From: Ornithinibacillus salinisoli
GTDB taxonomy: Bacteria > Bacillota > Bacilli > Bacillales > Amphibacillaceae
NCBI RefSeq assembly: GCF_042682545.1
Contig: NZ_JBHUHQ010000013.1
Length of the DNA: 64,000 bases
Direction: 5' to 3' (one strand)
In this document: positions 51,432 to 61,581 of the stretch, one piece after another
Layout: each line of letters starts with the position of its first letter
Numbering within the stretch: the first letter of the stretch is position 1
Notes under the pieces: generated by a model
Database searches by the model: none
The model's input: the letters and a program-made list of their open reading frames with translations, nothing else
What the model was told of the DNA's origin: nothing
Program-made: the position numbers and the translations under genes

Positions 51432-52563
51432 TGGTATGCTTTCCCAAGACGAAATAGACGCATTGTTAAATGTAGGGACTAATGAAGAAGATAATCAAGA
51501 TTCAAATCAATCAAATACAGAAGAACATCTAACTAGCATAGAAGAAGATACGCTAGGAGAAATTGGGAATATTTCATTCGGAAGTTCTGCTACAACTCTT
51601 TCAACACTATTAAATCAAAAAGTAGAGATTACAACTCCAAAAGTATCTATTATAAATAGAGAAGATGTAAGTGACGAGTTTCAATATGAACATGTTGGTA
51701 TTGAAGTTAATTATGTTGAAGGATTTACAGGTGTTAATGTATTTGTAATTAAATCGGAAGATGCAGCTATTATTTCTGACATAATGCTTGGAGGTACTGG
51801 TTCCGGAGCAACGGAGGAACTGAATGATATACATTTAAGTGCTGTTCAAGAGGCAATGAATCAGATGATGGGAGCAGCAGCAACAAGTATGTCAACGGTG
51901 TTTTCAAAGAAGGTAGATATTTCACCACCATCTATTGCTTTAAATCAAGCGAATGTGTCTCTTAGTAGTGATAGTACGGAGGATTTATTTGTAAAGGTTT
52001 CTTTTCAACTTAAAGTTGGCACATTAATCGATTCTAATATCATGCAATTGATTCCAATCGATTTTGCAAAACATTTAGTAGAAAGTTTAAATAATCAGCC
52101 TGCAGAAGAAGCAGCAGCGGCTGTAGAACAACTCGATCATCCGCTCGAGGTTGAAGCTGAGAATGAGATGTCAGTAAATACTCAATCTCAAGTCGAGAAG
52201 AGTGAACCACAGTTTATCGGAAGTCAAGTCGCTAACAAAAATTCCGATATTCAACAAGCCGATTTTTCAACCTTTAATCAAGTCGAATTGAACAAAAACG
52301 AGCAACGAAATTTAGATATGCTTCTAGATATTCCGTTAAAGGTAACAGTGGAACTGGGAAGAACAAATCGGTCTATTCGAGAAATATTAGACTTATCAGC
52401 TGGTTCTATAATTGAACTTGATAAACTAGCTGGTGAACCAGTGGATATTCTCGTTAACGAAAAGTTAATTGCCAAAGGGGAAGTCGTTGTTATTGATGAA
52501 AACTTTGGTGTTCGAGTAACAGATATAATTAGTCAATCAGACAGATTAATGAAGCTTAAATAG
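51424..52563 (+). CDS. fliY: Flagellar motor switch phosphatase FliY
   Basis: Gram-positive switch protein that combines a CheC-type CheY-P phosphatase with FliN. The N-terminus MSDGMLSQDEIDALLN copies the FliM CheY-binding pattern. Two CheC motifs follow (EEDTLGEIGNISFGSSATTLS at about 43-63 and LSAVQEAMNQMMGAAATSMS at about 138-157), then an acidic linker and a FliN domain (about 295-379). The ATG at 51424 follows AAGGAGGGG; the gene overlaps fliM by 8 nt. 379 residues. Confidence 0.95.
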   Translation: MSDGMLSQDEIDALLNVGTNEEDNQDSNQSNTEEHLTSIEEDTLGEIGNISFGSSATTLSTLLNQKVEITTPKVSIINREDVSDEFQYEHVGIEVNYVEGFTGVNVFVIKSEDAAIISDIMLGGTGSGATEELNDIHLSAVQEAMNQMMGAAATSMSTVFSKKVDISPPSIALNQANVSLSSDSTEDLFVKVSFQLKVGTLIDSNIMQLIPIDFAKHLVESLNNQPAEEAAAAVEQLDHPLEVEAENEMSVNTQSQVEKSEPQFIGSQVANKNSDIQQADFSTFNQVELNKNEQRNLDMLLDIPLKVTVELGRTNRSIREILDLSAGSIIELDKLAGEPVDILVNEKLIAKGEVVVIDENFGVRVTDIISQSDRLMKLK

Positions 52564-52574
52564 GGGGAATTAAA

Positions 52575-52937
52575 ATGGGTAATCGTATTTTAATAGTTGA
52601 TGATGCAGCATTTATGCGAATGATGATTAAGGATATTTTAAGTAAAAACGGATTTGAAGTTGTTGGAGAGGCTCAGGATGGTTCTCAAGCAGTAGAATTA
52701 TATAATGAATTAAAGCCAGATTTGGTCACGATGGATATTACAATGCCAGAAATGGACGGAATTACTGCTTTAAAAGAAATTAAGTCTGCAAGTCCAGAAG
52801 CAAAAATAATTATGTGTTCGGCAATGGGTCAACAAGCAATGGTAATTGACGCAATTCAGGCAGGTGCAAAAGATTTTATCGTTAAACCATTCCAAGCTGA
52901 TCGGGTAATCGAAGCTATTCAAAAAGCATTAGCCTAG
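52575..52937 (+). CDS. cheY: Chemotaxis response regulator CheY
   Basis: Single receiver domain of 120 residues. The phosphoacceptor is D54 in DLVTMDITMPEMDG, with the acid pair D9 and D10 and the conserved Lys in DFIVKPFQ near residue 104. It lies between fliY, whose phosphatase acts on CheY-P, and fliZ, the normal fla/che position. Confidence 0.97.
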   Translation: MGNRILIVDDAAFMRMMIKDILSKNGFEVVGEAQDGSQAVELYNELKPDLVTMDITMPEMDGITALKEIKSASPEAKIIMCSAMGQQAMVIDAIQAGAKDFIVKPFQADRVIEAIQKALA

Positions 52938-52943
52938 AAACGA

Positions 52944-53648
52944 GTGACGATAGTGATTAAAAAAATTAGCATTAGTGTTACATTTATTCTATTACTCTTT
53001 ATTAGTTGTTTTACTGTACATGCAATTGCAGAAGAGAAAAACGATCAAGAAGAGCGAGATGACGGAACAGCTAAAAGTATGTTTGAAAATGAGGATGAGG
53101 ATAGTGAGGAAAGTGGCGATGAAACGCCACCTACTAATCCTGATAATAATCTAAGTACTACTGAGAATGGGAATAGCGGCTCGATGGTATTTGATCTCGT
53201 TAAAATGGTGTTTGCTTTACTGTTAGTCCTTGCACTTATTTATTTATTGCTAAAGTTTTTAAATAAACGTAACAAATTATTTAGTAAGGTGAAGGCGTTA
53301 GAAAATGTGGGTGGATTGACATTAGGACCTAATAAATCAATTCAAATTATACGTGTAGGAAGTAAACTGTATATGGTTGGTGTTGGGGATAATGTAGAAT
53401 TACTTCACGAAATTACCGATGAAGATATGAAGAAGGAAATCTTAACTAGCTATGAAAAGCAACATAATTTTTCCGCAAGCGGTGTTTGGTCTACTTTTAT
53501 GCAACCGAAGTCGGAAGTAACAGAATCTACAAACACTAGAAAGAAAAATGACTTTAAAAATATGTTTGCAACTGAACTAGACAAACTGAAGAAAAACCGA
53601 CAGAAACTAAGAAATATGAATCAGCAGAAGGATGATAATCATGAATGA
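52944..53648 (+). CDS. fliZ: Flagellar biosynthesis protein FliZ/FliO
   Basis: Gram-positive FliO equivalent that helps assemble the export gate. An N-terminal signal-like hydrophobic segment (about 5-28) is followed by an acidic Glu/Asp/Asn stretch (about 33-75), a transmembrane helix (about 82-103, MVFDLVKMVFALLLVLALIYLLL) and the FliO domain (VGGLTLGPNKSIQIIRVGSKLYMVGVGDNVELL). Start is either GTG 52944 or GTG 52953; both sites are weak. Overlaps fliP by 8 nt. Confidence 0.9.
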   Translation: MTIVIKKISISVTFILLLFISCFTVHAIAEEKNDQEERDDGTAKSMFENEDEDSEESGDETPPTNPDNNLSTTENGNSGSMVFDLVKMVFALLLVLALIYLLLKFLNKRNKLFSKVKALENVGGLTLGPNKSIQIIRVGSKLYMVGVGDNVELLHEITDEDMKKEILTSYEKQHNFSASGVWSTFMQPKSEVTESTNTRKKNDFKNMFATELDKLKKNRQKLRNMNQQKDDNHE

Positions 53649-54306
53649 ATTTATCGATATGTTTTCTAGTTCAGATCCTTCAAACGTAGCAACGTCCGTT
53701 AAATTAATACTGCTACTAACGGTATTATCCTTAGCACCAGGTATATTAATTTTGATGACAAGCTTTACCCGAATTATAATCGTACTTTCTTTTGTCCGTA
53801 CTTCATTAGCGACACAGCAAATGCCTCCCAATCAGGTATTAATTGGATTGGCCTTATTTTTAACATTTTTCATTATGGCTCCTACCTTTGGTCAAGTGTA
53901 TGATGAGGCATTACAACCACTTTTTAATGAAGATATTACGTTGGATGAGGCATATGAAAGAGCAAGTACACCTTTAAAGGATTTTATGGCAAAGCATACA
54001 CGACAAAAAGATCTCGAACTATTTATCAGTTATACAAATATGGATAGGCCGGAAAGCGTTCAGGATATTCCGCTTACAACATTAGTTCCTGCATTTGCAA
54101 TTAGTGAATTAAAAACAGCATTTCAAATGGGCTTTATGATCTTTGTGCCATTTTTAATAATTGATATGGCCGTAGCGAGTGTTCTTATGTCCATGGGTAT
54201 GATGATGTTACCGCCTGTAATGATTTCCTTACCATTTAAAATATTATTATTTGTACTAGTGGATGGATGGTACTTGATTACTCATTCATTATTAAGTGGT
54301 TTCTAG
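53641..54306 (+). CDS. fliP: Flagellar export gate protein FliP
   Basis: Core subunit of the FliP-FliQ-FliR export channel in the membrane. Four hydrophobic segments are visible; the family motifs LAPGILILMTSFTRIIIVLSFVR and FMIFVPFLIIDMAVASVLMSMGMMMLPPVMISLPFK are intact in 221 residues. The ATG at 53641 follows AAGGATGAT. Gene order fliP-fliQ-fliR-flhB-flhA is conserved. Confidence 0.97.
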   Translation: MNEFIDMFSSSDPSNVATSVKLILLLTVLSLAPGILILMTSFTRIIIVLSFVRTSLATQQMPPNQVLIGLALFLTFFIMAPTFGQVYDEALQPLFNEDITLDEAYERASTPLKDFMAKHTRQKDLELFISYTNMDRPESVQDIPLTTLVPAFAISELKTAFQMGFMIFVPFLIIDMAVASVLMSMGMMMLPPVMISLPFKILLFVLVDGWYLITHSLLSGF

Positions 54307-54348
54307 AAAACTACTAAGTAGGAAGAGGAAGAGGAAGGGTGCGTATTT

Positions 54349-54618
54349 TTGAGTAGTGAATTTGTTTTATCTTTAGCAGAAAAAGGAATATATACTATTT
54401 TATTAGTAACGGGCCCATTATTAATTTTAGCACTTGCTGTTGGTTTGCTTGTTAGTATCTTTCAAGCTACAACACAAATTCAGGAACAAACCCTGGCCTT
54501 TATTCCGAAAATAGTAGCAGTACTAGTCGGATTAATATTTTTTGGTCCTTGGATGTTATCTAAGATGGTGGAGTTCACAGCGGATTTATTACAAAATTTA
54601 AATCAGTTTGTAGGTTAA
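54349..54618 (+). CDS. fliQ: Flagellar export gate protein FliQ
   Basis: 89-residue protein with two transmembrane helices (about 13-35 and 50-70) and the family motif QATTQIQEQTLAFIPKIVAV. The start is TTG at 54349 after the purine-rich GAGGAAGGGTG. It lies 42 nt after fliP and 3 nt before fliR. Confidence 0.95.
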   Translation: MSSEFVLSLAEKGIYTILLVTGPLLILALAVGLLVSIFQATTQIQEQTLAFIPKIVAVLVGLIFFGPWMLSKMVEFTADLLQNLNQFVG

Positions 54619-54621
54619 AAT

Positions 54622-55401
54622 ATGCTAGAAATAATTAATATCAATAGTTTTCCTGTTTTCTTACTTGTATTAGTTCGAGTTGCAGCATTTTTTGTAACAT
54701 TGCCTTTTTTCTCTTATCGAACCATACCGTTACCTTTTAAAATTGGTTTTAGTTTCTTCTTAGCATTTATTATGTTTTATACAATTGATGCTTCTACCAT
54801 AGTAATAGACGAATTGTATATATTTTTAATTGTTAAAGAAATACTTGTTGGATTGTTAATCGGTTTGATTGGCTATATTATTATTTCTGCTGTACAAATT
54901 GCAGGTGGGTTTATAGATTTTCAAATGGGTTTTGCCATTGCGAATGTGGTTGACCCACAAACAGGTGCTCAAAGTCCTTTAACGGGTCAATACTTTTATA
55001 TCATTGCACTTCTATTTCTATTATCGGTAGATGGACATCATTTATTAATAGATGGAATTGTAAATAGTTATCGATTTATACCAATTGATACGTTTATCCC
55101 TTTTCAGGACGGTAATATAGTAGAATTTATCATTCGTACATTCAATAATATGTTTTTAATTGCTTTTCAAATAGCAATACCTATTGTTGGATGTTTGTTC
55201 TTAGTGGATGTAGCATTAGGTATCATCGCTAGAACCGTACCACAGTTAAATGTTTTTGTAGTTGGGCTACCGATAAAAATATTAGTCAGCTTCGTAGCAA
55301 TATTTTTTTTCTTAAGTCTTTATGTGGTACTAGTAAAGAATTTGTTCGAAACGATGTTTGAAGCAATGCGAAGCCTTATGCAGTTATTCGGAGGGGTATA
55401 A
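54622..55401 (+). CDS. fliR: Flagellar export gate protein FliR
   Basis: 259-residue protein with about six hydrophobic segments and the motif GLLIGLIGYIIISAVQIAGGFIDFQMGFAIANVVDPQTGAQSP. It closes the FliPQR complex. The next gene, flhB, begins one nt after its stop. Confidence 0.96.
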   Translation: MLEIININSFPVFLLVLVRVAAFFVTLPFFSYRTIPLPFKIGFSFFLAFIMFYTIDASTIVIDELYIFLIVKEILVGLLIGLIGYIIISAVQIAGGFIDFQMGFAIANVVDPQTGAQSPLTGQYFYIIALLFLLSVDGHHLLIDGIVNSYRFIPIDTFIPFQDGNIVEFIIRTFNNMFLIAFQIAIPIVGCLFLVDVALGIIARTVPQLNVFVVGLPIKILVSFVAIFFFLSLYVVLVKNLFETMFEAMRSLMQLFGGV

Positions 55402-55402
55402 A

Positions 55403-56485
55403 ATGCAGTTGAAACTAGACCTGCAGTTTTTTGCAGGTGAAAAAACAGAAAAAGCTACCCCGAAAAAAAGGCAGGACGAGCGTAAAAAAGGAAAAGTTGC
55501 CAAAAGCCAAGATGTGAATACAGCAATTTTATTATTATCTTCTTTTATAATTTTATTTGTTTTTGGCAGTTTCATGAAAAATAACATGACAGCAATGTAC
55601 CAGCACTCCTTCACAGAATATATCCATTGGGATATAACGCCAAATAGCGTACATCAAGTTTTCTTAGAGGGTACTATTGAAATGGCTAAAGTACTTTCCC
55701 CTATCATGTTAGTCGCTATTATCGCAGGCTTTGCATCAAATCTTATGCAAATTGGTTTTTTATATACGACTGAGCCATTAAAATTCGATTTAAAGAAAAT
55801 AGATCCAATCCAAGGTGCAAAACGAATTTTTTCTATTCGGGCACTAGTGGAGTTGCTTAAATCATTGTTAAAAATAGTTTTCATTGGAGTAATCACGTTC
55901 TCCGTTATTTGGATCTTTAAAGACGATATGATGATGATCGCTTTTAAAGATGCAGATAATGCATTGGCGTTCTTTGGAAACGTCACTATGATAATGGGGA
56001 TTGCAGCTACTATAGCTTTATTATTCCTGTCTGTTTTTGATTATGCCTATCAACGTTATGATTTTGAAAAAAATATGAGAATGTCAAAACAAGATGTGAA
56101 AGATGAATATAAGAATATTGAAGGGGACCCTTTAATTAAGTCAAAAATTAAAGAAAGACAGCGTCAAATGGCAATGCGTCGTATGATGAGTGAAGTGCCA
56201 AATGCTGATGTTGTTATTACAAACCCAACCCATTTTGCTATTGCAATAAAATATGATGAAGAAAAAGCAAGTGCACCATATGTGGTTGCAAAAGGTGTGG
56301 ATCATTTGGCTTTCCGAATAAGAGAAATAGCGAAAGCAAATGATGTTGTAACAGTCGAGAATAAACCACTTGCAAGATCGTTATATGACAAGATTGAAAT
56401 TGGAGATACAATTCCAGAAGAGTTTTATCAAGCTGTTGCTGAAATTTTAGCATATGTTTATCGTTTAGAGAAAAAAGCTAGGTAA
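55403..56485 (+). CDS. flhB: Flagellar export switch protein FlhB
   Basis: Membrane protein that changes export specificity after self-cleavage. Four transmembrane segments (about 30-215) precede the cytoplasmic domain. The cleavage site NPTH starts at N274, followed by FAIAIKYDEEKASAPYVVAKG. The N-terminus LDLQFFAGEKTEKATPKKRQDERKKGKVAKSQDVN is the family hallmark. The ATG at 55403 follows GGAGGGG. 360 residues, as in B. subtilis. Compare ylqH at 29311-29592. Confidence 0.97.
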   Translation: MQLKLDLQFFAGEKTEKATPKKRQDERKKGKVAKSQDVNTAILLLSSFIILFVFGSFMKNNMTAMYQHSFTEYIHWDITPNSVHQVFLEGTIEMAKVLSPIMLVAIIAGFASNLMQIGFLYTTEPLKFDLKKIDPIQGAKRIFSIRALVELLKSLLKIVFIGVITFSVIWIFKDDMMMIAFKDADNALAFFGNVTMIMGIAATIALLFLSVFDYAYQRYDFEKNMRMSKQDVKDEYKNIEGDPLIKSKIKERQRQMAMRRMMSEVPNADVVITNPTHFAIAIKYDEEKASAPYVVAKGVDHLAFRIREIAKANDVVTVENKPLARSLYDKIEIGDTIPEEFYQAVAEILAYVYRLEKKAR

Positions 56486-56502
56486 TAAGGAGAGAGACAT
56501 CC

Positions 56503-58539
56503 ATGAAGGCACGTGATTTATCCGTACTTTTCGGCGTTATTTTAATAATTATTATGTTAGTAATACCATTACCAGGATGGCTATTAAGTGTACTTATATT
56601 ATGTAATATTACACTTGCATTAATCGTTATTCTTGTTTCAATGAACACGCAAGATGCACTGCAATTCTCCATATTTCCGTCTCTCTTATTGTTACTAACA
56701 TTATTTCGATTGGGATTGAACGTATCAACTACTAGATCTATTCTTAATGATGCAGATGCTGGTGGAGTTGTTGATACCTTTGGCTCGTTTGTAATAGGAG
56801 ATAATGCGTTAGTTGGTTTTGTGGTATTCGTTATTTTAGTAGTAATTAATTTTCTAGTAATTACAAAAGGTTCGGAACGTGTGTCGGAAGTAGCCGCACG
56901 TTTTTCACTAGATGCAATGCCAGGAAAACAGATGAGTATCGATGCGGACTTAAATGCAGGATTAATTTCTGAAAAGGAAGCAAAGGATAGACGTAAAACA
57001 GTAGAGGATGAAGCAGATTTTCATGGTTCCATGGATGGTGCTAGTAAGTTTGTAAAAGGAGATGCCATCGCTGGTATTATTATCGTACTCATTAACATTT
57101 TATTTGGCTTAATTATTGGAATGGTTCAAATGGATATGTCCTTCCAAGAAGCAGTTAACACGTTTATGCGATTAACTGTTGGGGATGGTCTGGTAAGTCA
57201 AATTCCGGCACTATTAATATCTACTGCGACAGGAATTGTCGTAACACGGAGTTCATCATCAGGTAATAATTTAGGTAGTGATGTAACGGACCAGTTATTA
57301 CGTTACCCGAAATTATTATTTATTGCTTCTGGGACTATTTTCTTATTAGGATTAACACCAATTAACTTCTTTCTAACAACATTTATTGCTGCGTTTTTAG
57401 CTTTAGGAGGTTACTTGCTGTTACAGCAAATCAAAGAGCCTGAGATACAAGATGTGGAACAAGAAGATGAAGCCGAAAGCTCTGAAATGAAAACACAGGA
57501 AAATGTAGTTAATCTAATCAATATGGATCCGATTGAATTTGAATTTGGATATTCTTTGATTCCACTTGTTGATGCCAAACAAGGAGGGGATCTGTTAGAT
57601 CGAGTTATCATGATTCGACGGCAGCTTGCTATTGAATTAGGTATTGTTATACCGGTTGTAAGAATCCGCGATAATATTCAATTAAACCCAAATGAGTATC
57701 GTTTGAAAATAAAAGGGAATGAAGTTGCGCAAGGAGAGTTATTATTAGATCATTTTCTTGCTATGACTCCTGAAATGGATGATGATACGATAGAAGGAAT
57801 TGATACTCAAGAGCCGGCATTTGGATTACCTGCTAAGTGGATTAGTGAAGAACATAAAGATGAAGCGGAACTATCGGGCTATACAGTCGTTGATCCACCA
57901 TCTGTTGTGTCAACACATATAACAGAAGTGATTAAACAGCATGCACATACATTGCTTGGCAGACAGGAAACGAAAGAATTAATCGATCATTTAAAAGAAA
58001 GCTATCCGATTTTAGTAGAAGAAGTTACACCAGAACCTTTAGCAATTGGTGATATTCAAAAAGTACTCAGTAAACTGTTGAAAGAAAATATTTCAATAAA
58101 AAATTTACCGATTATATTCGAAACGTTAGCGGACTTTGCTAAATTAACGAATGATCCCGAATTGTTAGGGGAGTATGCAAGGCAGGCATTATCTTCGCAA
58201 ATAACGAAACAATTTGTATCTGATAATTTGTCATTGAAAGTGATCACGATATCAGGAAAAGTGGAGAAATTGATTGCTGAAAACATTCAACAGACTGAGC
58301 ATGGAAATTATTTAGCATTAGATCCAGAATCTCAACAATCCATTGTTACTACGATTCACGAAGAAGTTGAGAAGCTCACATTGCAAGAAGAAAATGCGAT
58401 TGTATTATGCTCGCCAGCCATACGAATGTATGTAAAGCAGTTGTTAGATCGGTTTTTACCACAGGTTATTGTATTGTCCTATAATGAGCTAGAACCAAAT
58501 GTACAAGTTCAAAGCGTTGGAGTGGTGAATGTAGCATGA
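56503..58539 (+). CDS. flhA: Flagellar export protein FlhA
   Basis: Largest export gate component, which forms the cytoplasmic ring that receives substrate-chaperone complexes. The first half has about eight transmembrane segments with the FHIPEP-family blocks LLLLTLFRLGLNVSTTRSIL and AARFSLDAMPGKQMSIDADLNAG; the second half (about 340-678) is the soluble domain. The 678-residue length is normal. Its stop overlaps flhF by 4 nt. Confidence 0.97.
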   Translation: MKARDLSVLFGVILIIIMLVIPLPGWLLSVLILCNITLALIVILVSMNTQDALQFSIFPSLLLLLTLFRLGLNVSTTRSILNDADAGGVVDTFGSFVIGDNALVGFVVFVILVVINFLVITKGSERVSEVAARFSLDAMPGKQMSIDADLNAGLISEKEAKDRRKTVEDEADFHGSMDGASKFVKGDAIAGIIIVLINILFGLIIGMVQMDMSFQEAVNTFMRLTVGDGLVSQIPALLISTATGIVVTRSSSSGNNLGSDVTDQLLRYPKLLFIASGTIFLLGLTPINFFLTTFIAAFLALGGYLLLQQIKEPEIQDVEQEDEAESSEMKTQENVVNLINMDPIEFEFGYSLIPLVDAKQGGDLLDRVIMIRRQLAIELGIVIPVVRIRDNIQLNPNEYRLKIKGNEVAQGELLLDHFLAMTPEMDDDTIEGIDTQEPAFGLPAKWISEEHKDEAELSGYTVVDPPSVVSTHITEVIKQHAHTLLGRQETKELIDHLKESYPILVEEVTPEPLAIGDIQKVLSKLLKENISIKNLPIIFETLADFAKLTNDPELLGEYARQALSSQITKQFVSDNLSLKVITISGKVEKLIAENIQQTEHGNYLALDPESQQSIVTTIHEEVEKLTLQEENAIVLCSPAIRMYVKQLLDRFLPQVIVLSYNELEPNVQVQSVGVVNVA

Positions 58540-59666
58540 AGGTAAAAAAATATGTAGCACCGACGATGCCAGAAGTTATGAGCATCGTGAGAAAAGAGCT
58601 AGGTCCTGATGCGGTTATCTTGAATTCAAAAGAAATTCAAGATAAAGGATTTTTAGGATTTTTCAAAAAAAAGAAGATAGAAGTAGTTGCTGCACTTGAT
58701 AAAAATCCACTTCCAGAAAAGTCTAAAAGGCAAAGACAGCCTGCAGAAGCACCAAAAAGATCATTTAATAATATCGAGACCCCTACCGATAAAAGTAATA
58801 CAGATATTTTAGACGAAATAAAGTATCTAAAGAAAATTATGCAACAACAAGCAGACCAAAAGGATTACACATTTGAATTGGATTATCAAGTAGTTTTTGA
58901 GTTTTTAGTTGATCAAGAAGTAAATAAGGATATAGCAGAAAACATCATTCAAAAAACAATGAAAAGTAGATTGGATAACAATTCCATCAATACCTCGACC
59001 ATTATTAATGATGTTCGAAGCGAAATTGAAACGCAACTTAGCTCATTGACATTTCATGGCATTACCTATGATAAAAAAATTGTCCAATTCGTTGGCCCTA
59101 CCGGTGTTGGAAAAACGACTACATTAGCAAAGGTTGCAGCACAGAGTATGCTTAAAGATAAAAAAAAGGTTGCCTTTATTACGATGGATACGTACCGAAT
59201 TGCGGCGATCGAACAACTTAAGACATATGCCAAAATATTGGATGTCCCTCTAGAAGTTGCCTATTCAATAGACGAATATAAAGAGAAAGTTGAACTGTTT
59301 CAAGATTATGACCTAATACTGGTTGATACGGCAGGAAGAAATTTTAGGGATGAAAGATATGTAAAAGAATTAAAGGATAATATCAATATAGATGAAGATG
59401 TAGAAACATTTTTAGTCTTAGCATTAACAGCCAAACCAAAGGATTTGATAGACATTTATAATAGTTTTTATCATATTCCGATAAAGGAAGTAATTTTAAC
59501 CAAAGTTGATGAGACTAGGCAATATGGAAGTGTGTTAAATCTAGCAATCGAGAAGCAAATAGGGATTGCTTATTTGACTAATGGACAAGATGTTCCAGAG
59601 GATCTCCTCCAGCCATCACCAAAAAAAATAAGTAATTATATAGTGGGTGAGTTCATTGATGCATGA
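58536..59666 (+). CDS. flhF: Flagellar GTPase FlhF
   Basis: SRP-type GTPase that sets flagellar position and number with FlhG. The N-terminal B domain (1-90) is followed by the N and G domains with GPTGVGKTT (187-195), DTAGRNFRDE and TKVDETRQYGSVL. The 376 residues match the B. subtilis length. It overlaps flhG by 8 nt, consistent with their joint action. Confidence 0.96.
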   Translation: MKVKKYVAPTMPEVMSIVRKELGPDAVILNSKEIQDKGFLGFFKKKKIEVVAALDKNPLPEKSKRQRQPAEAPKRSFNNIETPTDKSNTDILDEIKYLKKIMQQQADQKDYTFELDYQVVFEFLVDQEVNKDIAENIIQKTMKSRLDNNSINTSTIINDVRSEIETQLSSLTFHGITYDKKIVQFVGPTGVGKTTTLAKVAAQSMLKDKKKVAFITMDTYRIAAIEQLKTYAKILDVPLEVAYSIDEYKEKVELFQDYDLILVDTAGRNFRDERYVKELKDNINIDEDVETFLVLALTAKPKDLIDIYNSFYHIPIKEVILTKVDETRQYGSVLNLAIEKQIGIAYLTNGQDVPEDLLQPSPKKISNYIVGEFIDA

Positions 59667-60522
59667 TCAAGCGGAAGGTTTGCGTCGGAAGTTTGAAATG
59701 TTACAACAACCTAGACAAGCGAAAACGATATCATTCGTCAGTGGAAAAGGCGGAGTTGGAAAATCCAATGTCGCACTAAATTTCTCCTTAGAATTATGTC
59801 GAAATGGAAAAAAAGTTATTTTAGTTGATTTAGATATCGGAATGGGAAACGTTGAAATATTGTTAGGTTTACAAGCCAATAAAACTATCGTAGACATGTT
59901 ACATGATCATATACCTATATATGATATTATTGAGACGGGTCCATGTGATTTAGCGTATATTTCTGGGGGCTCTGGGTTAGCGGATGTATTTACGATGGAT
60001 CAGGAGAAAATGGCTCATTTTTTTGAACAGTATAATAAACTGACCCAACTTTACGATTATATTATCTTTGATATGGGGGCTGGTGCGACTCCAACAAGTA
60101 TGGCGTTTGTACTAGCTGCTGATGAATGTATTGTTGTTACGACTCCAGAACCGACATCCATAACAGATGCTTATAGTATGATAAAACATATTGTTACCCA
60201 ACAATCAAGCATGCCTATTTATGTGTTGTTGAATCGCTCAACATCACCCAAGAATGGTTTGAAATCATTAGAGAGATTTAAGCGAGTGATTAAGCATTTT
60301 TTAAATTTCGAAGTTAAGTTTCTAGGGGTACTACCAGATGATCAAGTAGTAACAAAAGCGGTAATACGTCAAATTCCTTATAGCTTGTATAATGAAAGAG
60401 CAGCAGTTTCAAAATCTTTAAAACAACTTACCAAAAGCTATATATCGGATACACAAGAAAGTACTCATAATGAGCCATCGTCATTCATCCAAAAATTTAA
60501 AAGACTAATAAAAGAGAGGTAA
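59659..60522 (+). CDS. flhG: MinD-like ATPase FlhG (YlxH)
   Basis: Activates the FlhF GTPase and controls flagellar placement. The deviant Walker A is SGKGGVGKSNVALN (about 29-42), with DLDIGMGNVEILLG and DYIIFDMGAG downstream. The N-terminal DQAEGLRRKF segment is the known FlhF-activating motif. The ATG at 59659 follows GGGTGAG. 287 residues. Confidence 0.95.
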   Translation: MHDQAEGLRRKFEMLQQPRQAKTISFVSGKGGVGKSNVALNFSLELCRNGKKVILVDLDIGMGNVEILLGLQANKTIVDMLHDHIPIYDIIETGPCDLAYISGGSGLADVFTMDQEKMAHFFEQYNKLTQLYDYIIFDMGAGATPTSMAFVLAADECIVVTTPEPTSITDAYSMIKHIVTQQSSMPIYVLLNRSTSPKNGLKSLERFKRVIKHFLNFEVKFLGVLPDDQVVTKAVIRQIPYSLYNERAAVSKSLKQLTKSYISDTQESTHNEPSSFIQKFKRLIKER

Positions 60523-60527
60523 CTGCT

Positions 60528-61580
60528 GTGAATCCTATTCGTGTGATTGTAGTTGATGATTCCGCTTTTATGCGCAAAATGGTTACAGACATACTAGAAA
60601 GTGATAATCGAATACAAGTTATTGCTACAGCTCGAAATGGTGAAGAATGCCTTTTAAAAGTAAAAAAACTGCATCCAGACGTTGTTACACTAGATGTAGA
60701 AATGCCAAAAATGGATGGTATTTCTACTCTTGCTACGATAATGAATACCAATCCATTGCCAGTAGTGATGTTATCCAGTGTAACTAGTGAAGGTGCTGCA
60801 AAGACCCTTCAAGCAATATCAAATGGAGCAGTAGACTTCATCACAAAGCCTTCTGGTTCCATTTCTTTAGATATTAACACGATTAAAGATGAAATTATCC
60901 AAAAGGTATTAGCTGCTTCACAAGCACAGTTAACAAAAACAGAGCATGTAAAACAAGAACCGAACCTTCAACATGTTACAGGGTTACATAAGAAATCAAT
61001 GATTGTAATAGGCTCCTCTACTGGGGGACCAAGAGCGTTACAAAGTGTTTTAACTAATTTACCCGAAGATTTTATTACTCCGATATTAATTGCACAGCAT
61101 ATGCCTAAAGGCTTTACGAAATCACTTGCAGATCGACTCAATTTGCTAAGTAACGTCCATGTAAAGGAAGCTATGCACGGTGAAATTATTAAAGATAAAA
61201 CGGCCTACATTGCTCCAGGAGGCTATCACATGAAAATTCGGAATGTTGGTATTGCGAATGCGATTGAATTGATAGACGATAGTCTGGGGTATTTACATAA
61301 ACCCTCGGTGGATTTCCTAATTGAGTCATTAGCACAGATAAACAAAGTAAATAAAATAGCTGTCATATTGACTGGGATGGGAAGTGATGGATCAGAGGGA
61401 ATTAAATACTTAAAAGAGCAAGATCCAAGTTCCCTTATCGTTGCGGAATCGGAAGAGTCATCCATCGTATATGGAATGCCGAAGTCAGCAATAAAAACAA
61501 ATGTTGTTAATTATATTTTACATATTCAACAAATTGGACAAATGGTCCATACGATTACGAAAAGACTAGGGGGGAGATAA
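60528..61580 (+). CDS. cheB: Chemotaxis protein-glutamate methylesterase CheB
   Basis: Response regulator that demethylates chemoreceptors. The receiver domain has D56 in TLDVEMPKMDG; the methylesterase domain has the catalytic Ser in GSSTGGPRAL (about 162-171), His in AQHMPKGFT and Asp in TGMGSDG. A GTG start at 60528 follows AGAGAGGTAA. 350 residues. cheA begins one nt after the stop. Confidence 0.96.
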   Translation: MNPIRVIVVDDSAFMRKMVTDILESDNRIQVIATARNGEECLLKVKKLHPDVVTLDVEMPKMDGISTLATIMNTNPLPVVMLSSVTSEGAAKTLQAISNGAVDFITKPSGSISLDINTIKDEIIQKVLAASQAQLTKTEHVKQEPNLQHVTGLHKKSMIVIGSSTGGPRALQSVLTNLPEDFITPILIAQHMPKGFTKSLADRLNLLSNVHVKEAMHGEIIKDKTAYIAPGGYHMKIRNVGIANAIELIDDSLGYLHKPSVDFLIESLAQINKVNKIAVILTGMGSDGSEGIKYLKEQDPSSLIVAESEESSIVYGMPKSAIKTNVVNYILHIQQIGQMVHTITKRLGGR

Positions 61581-61581
61581 C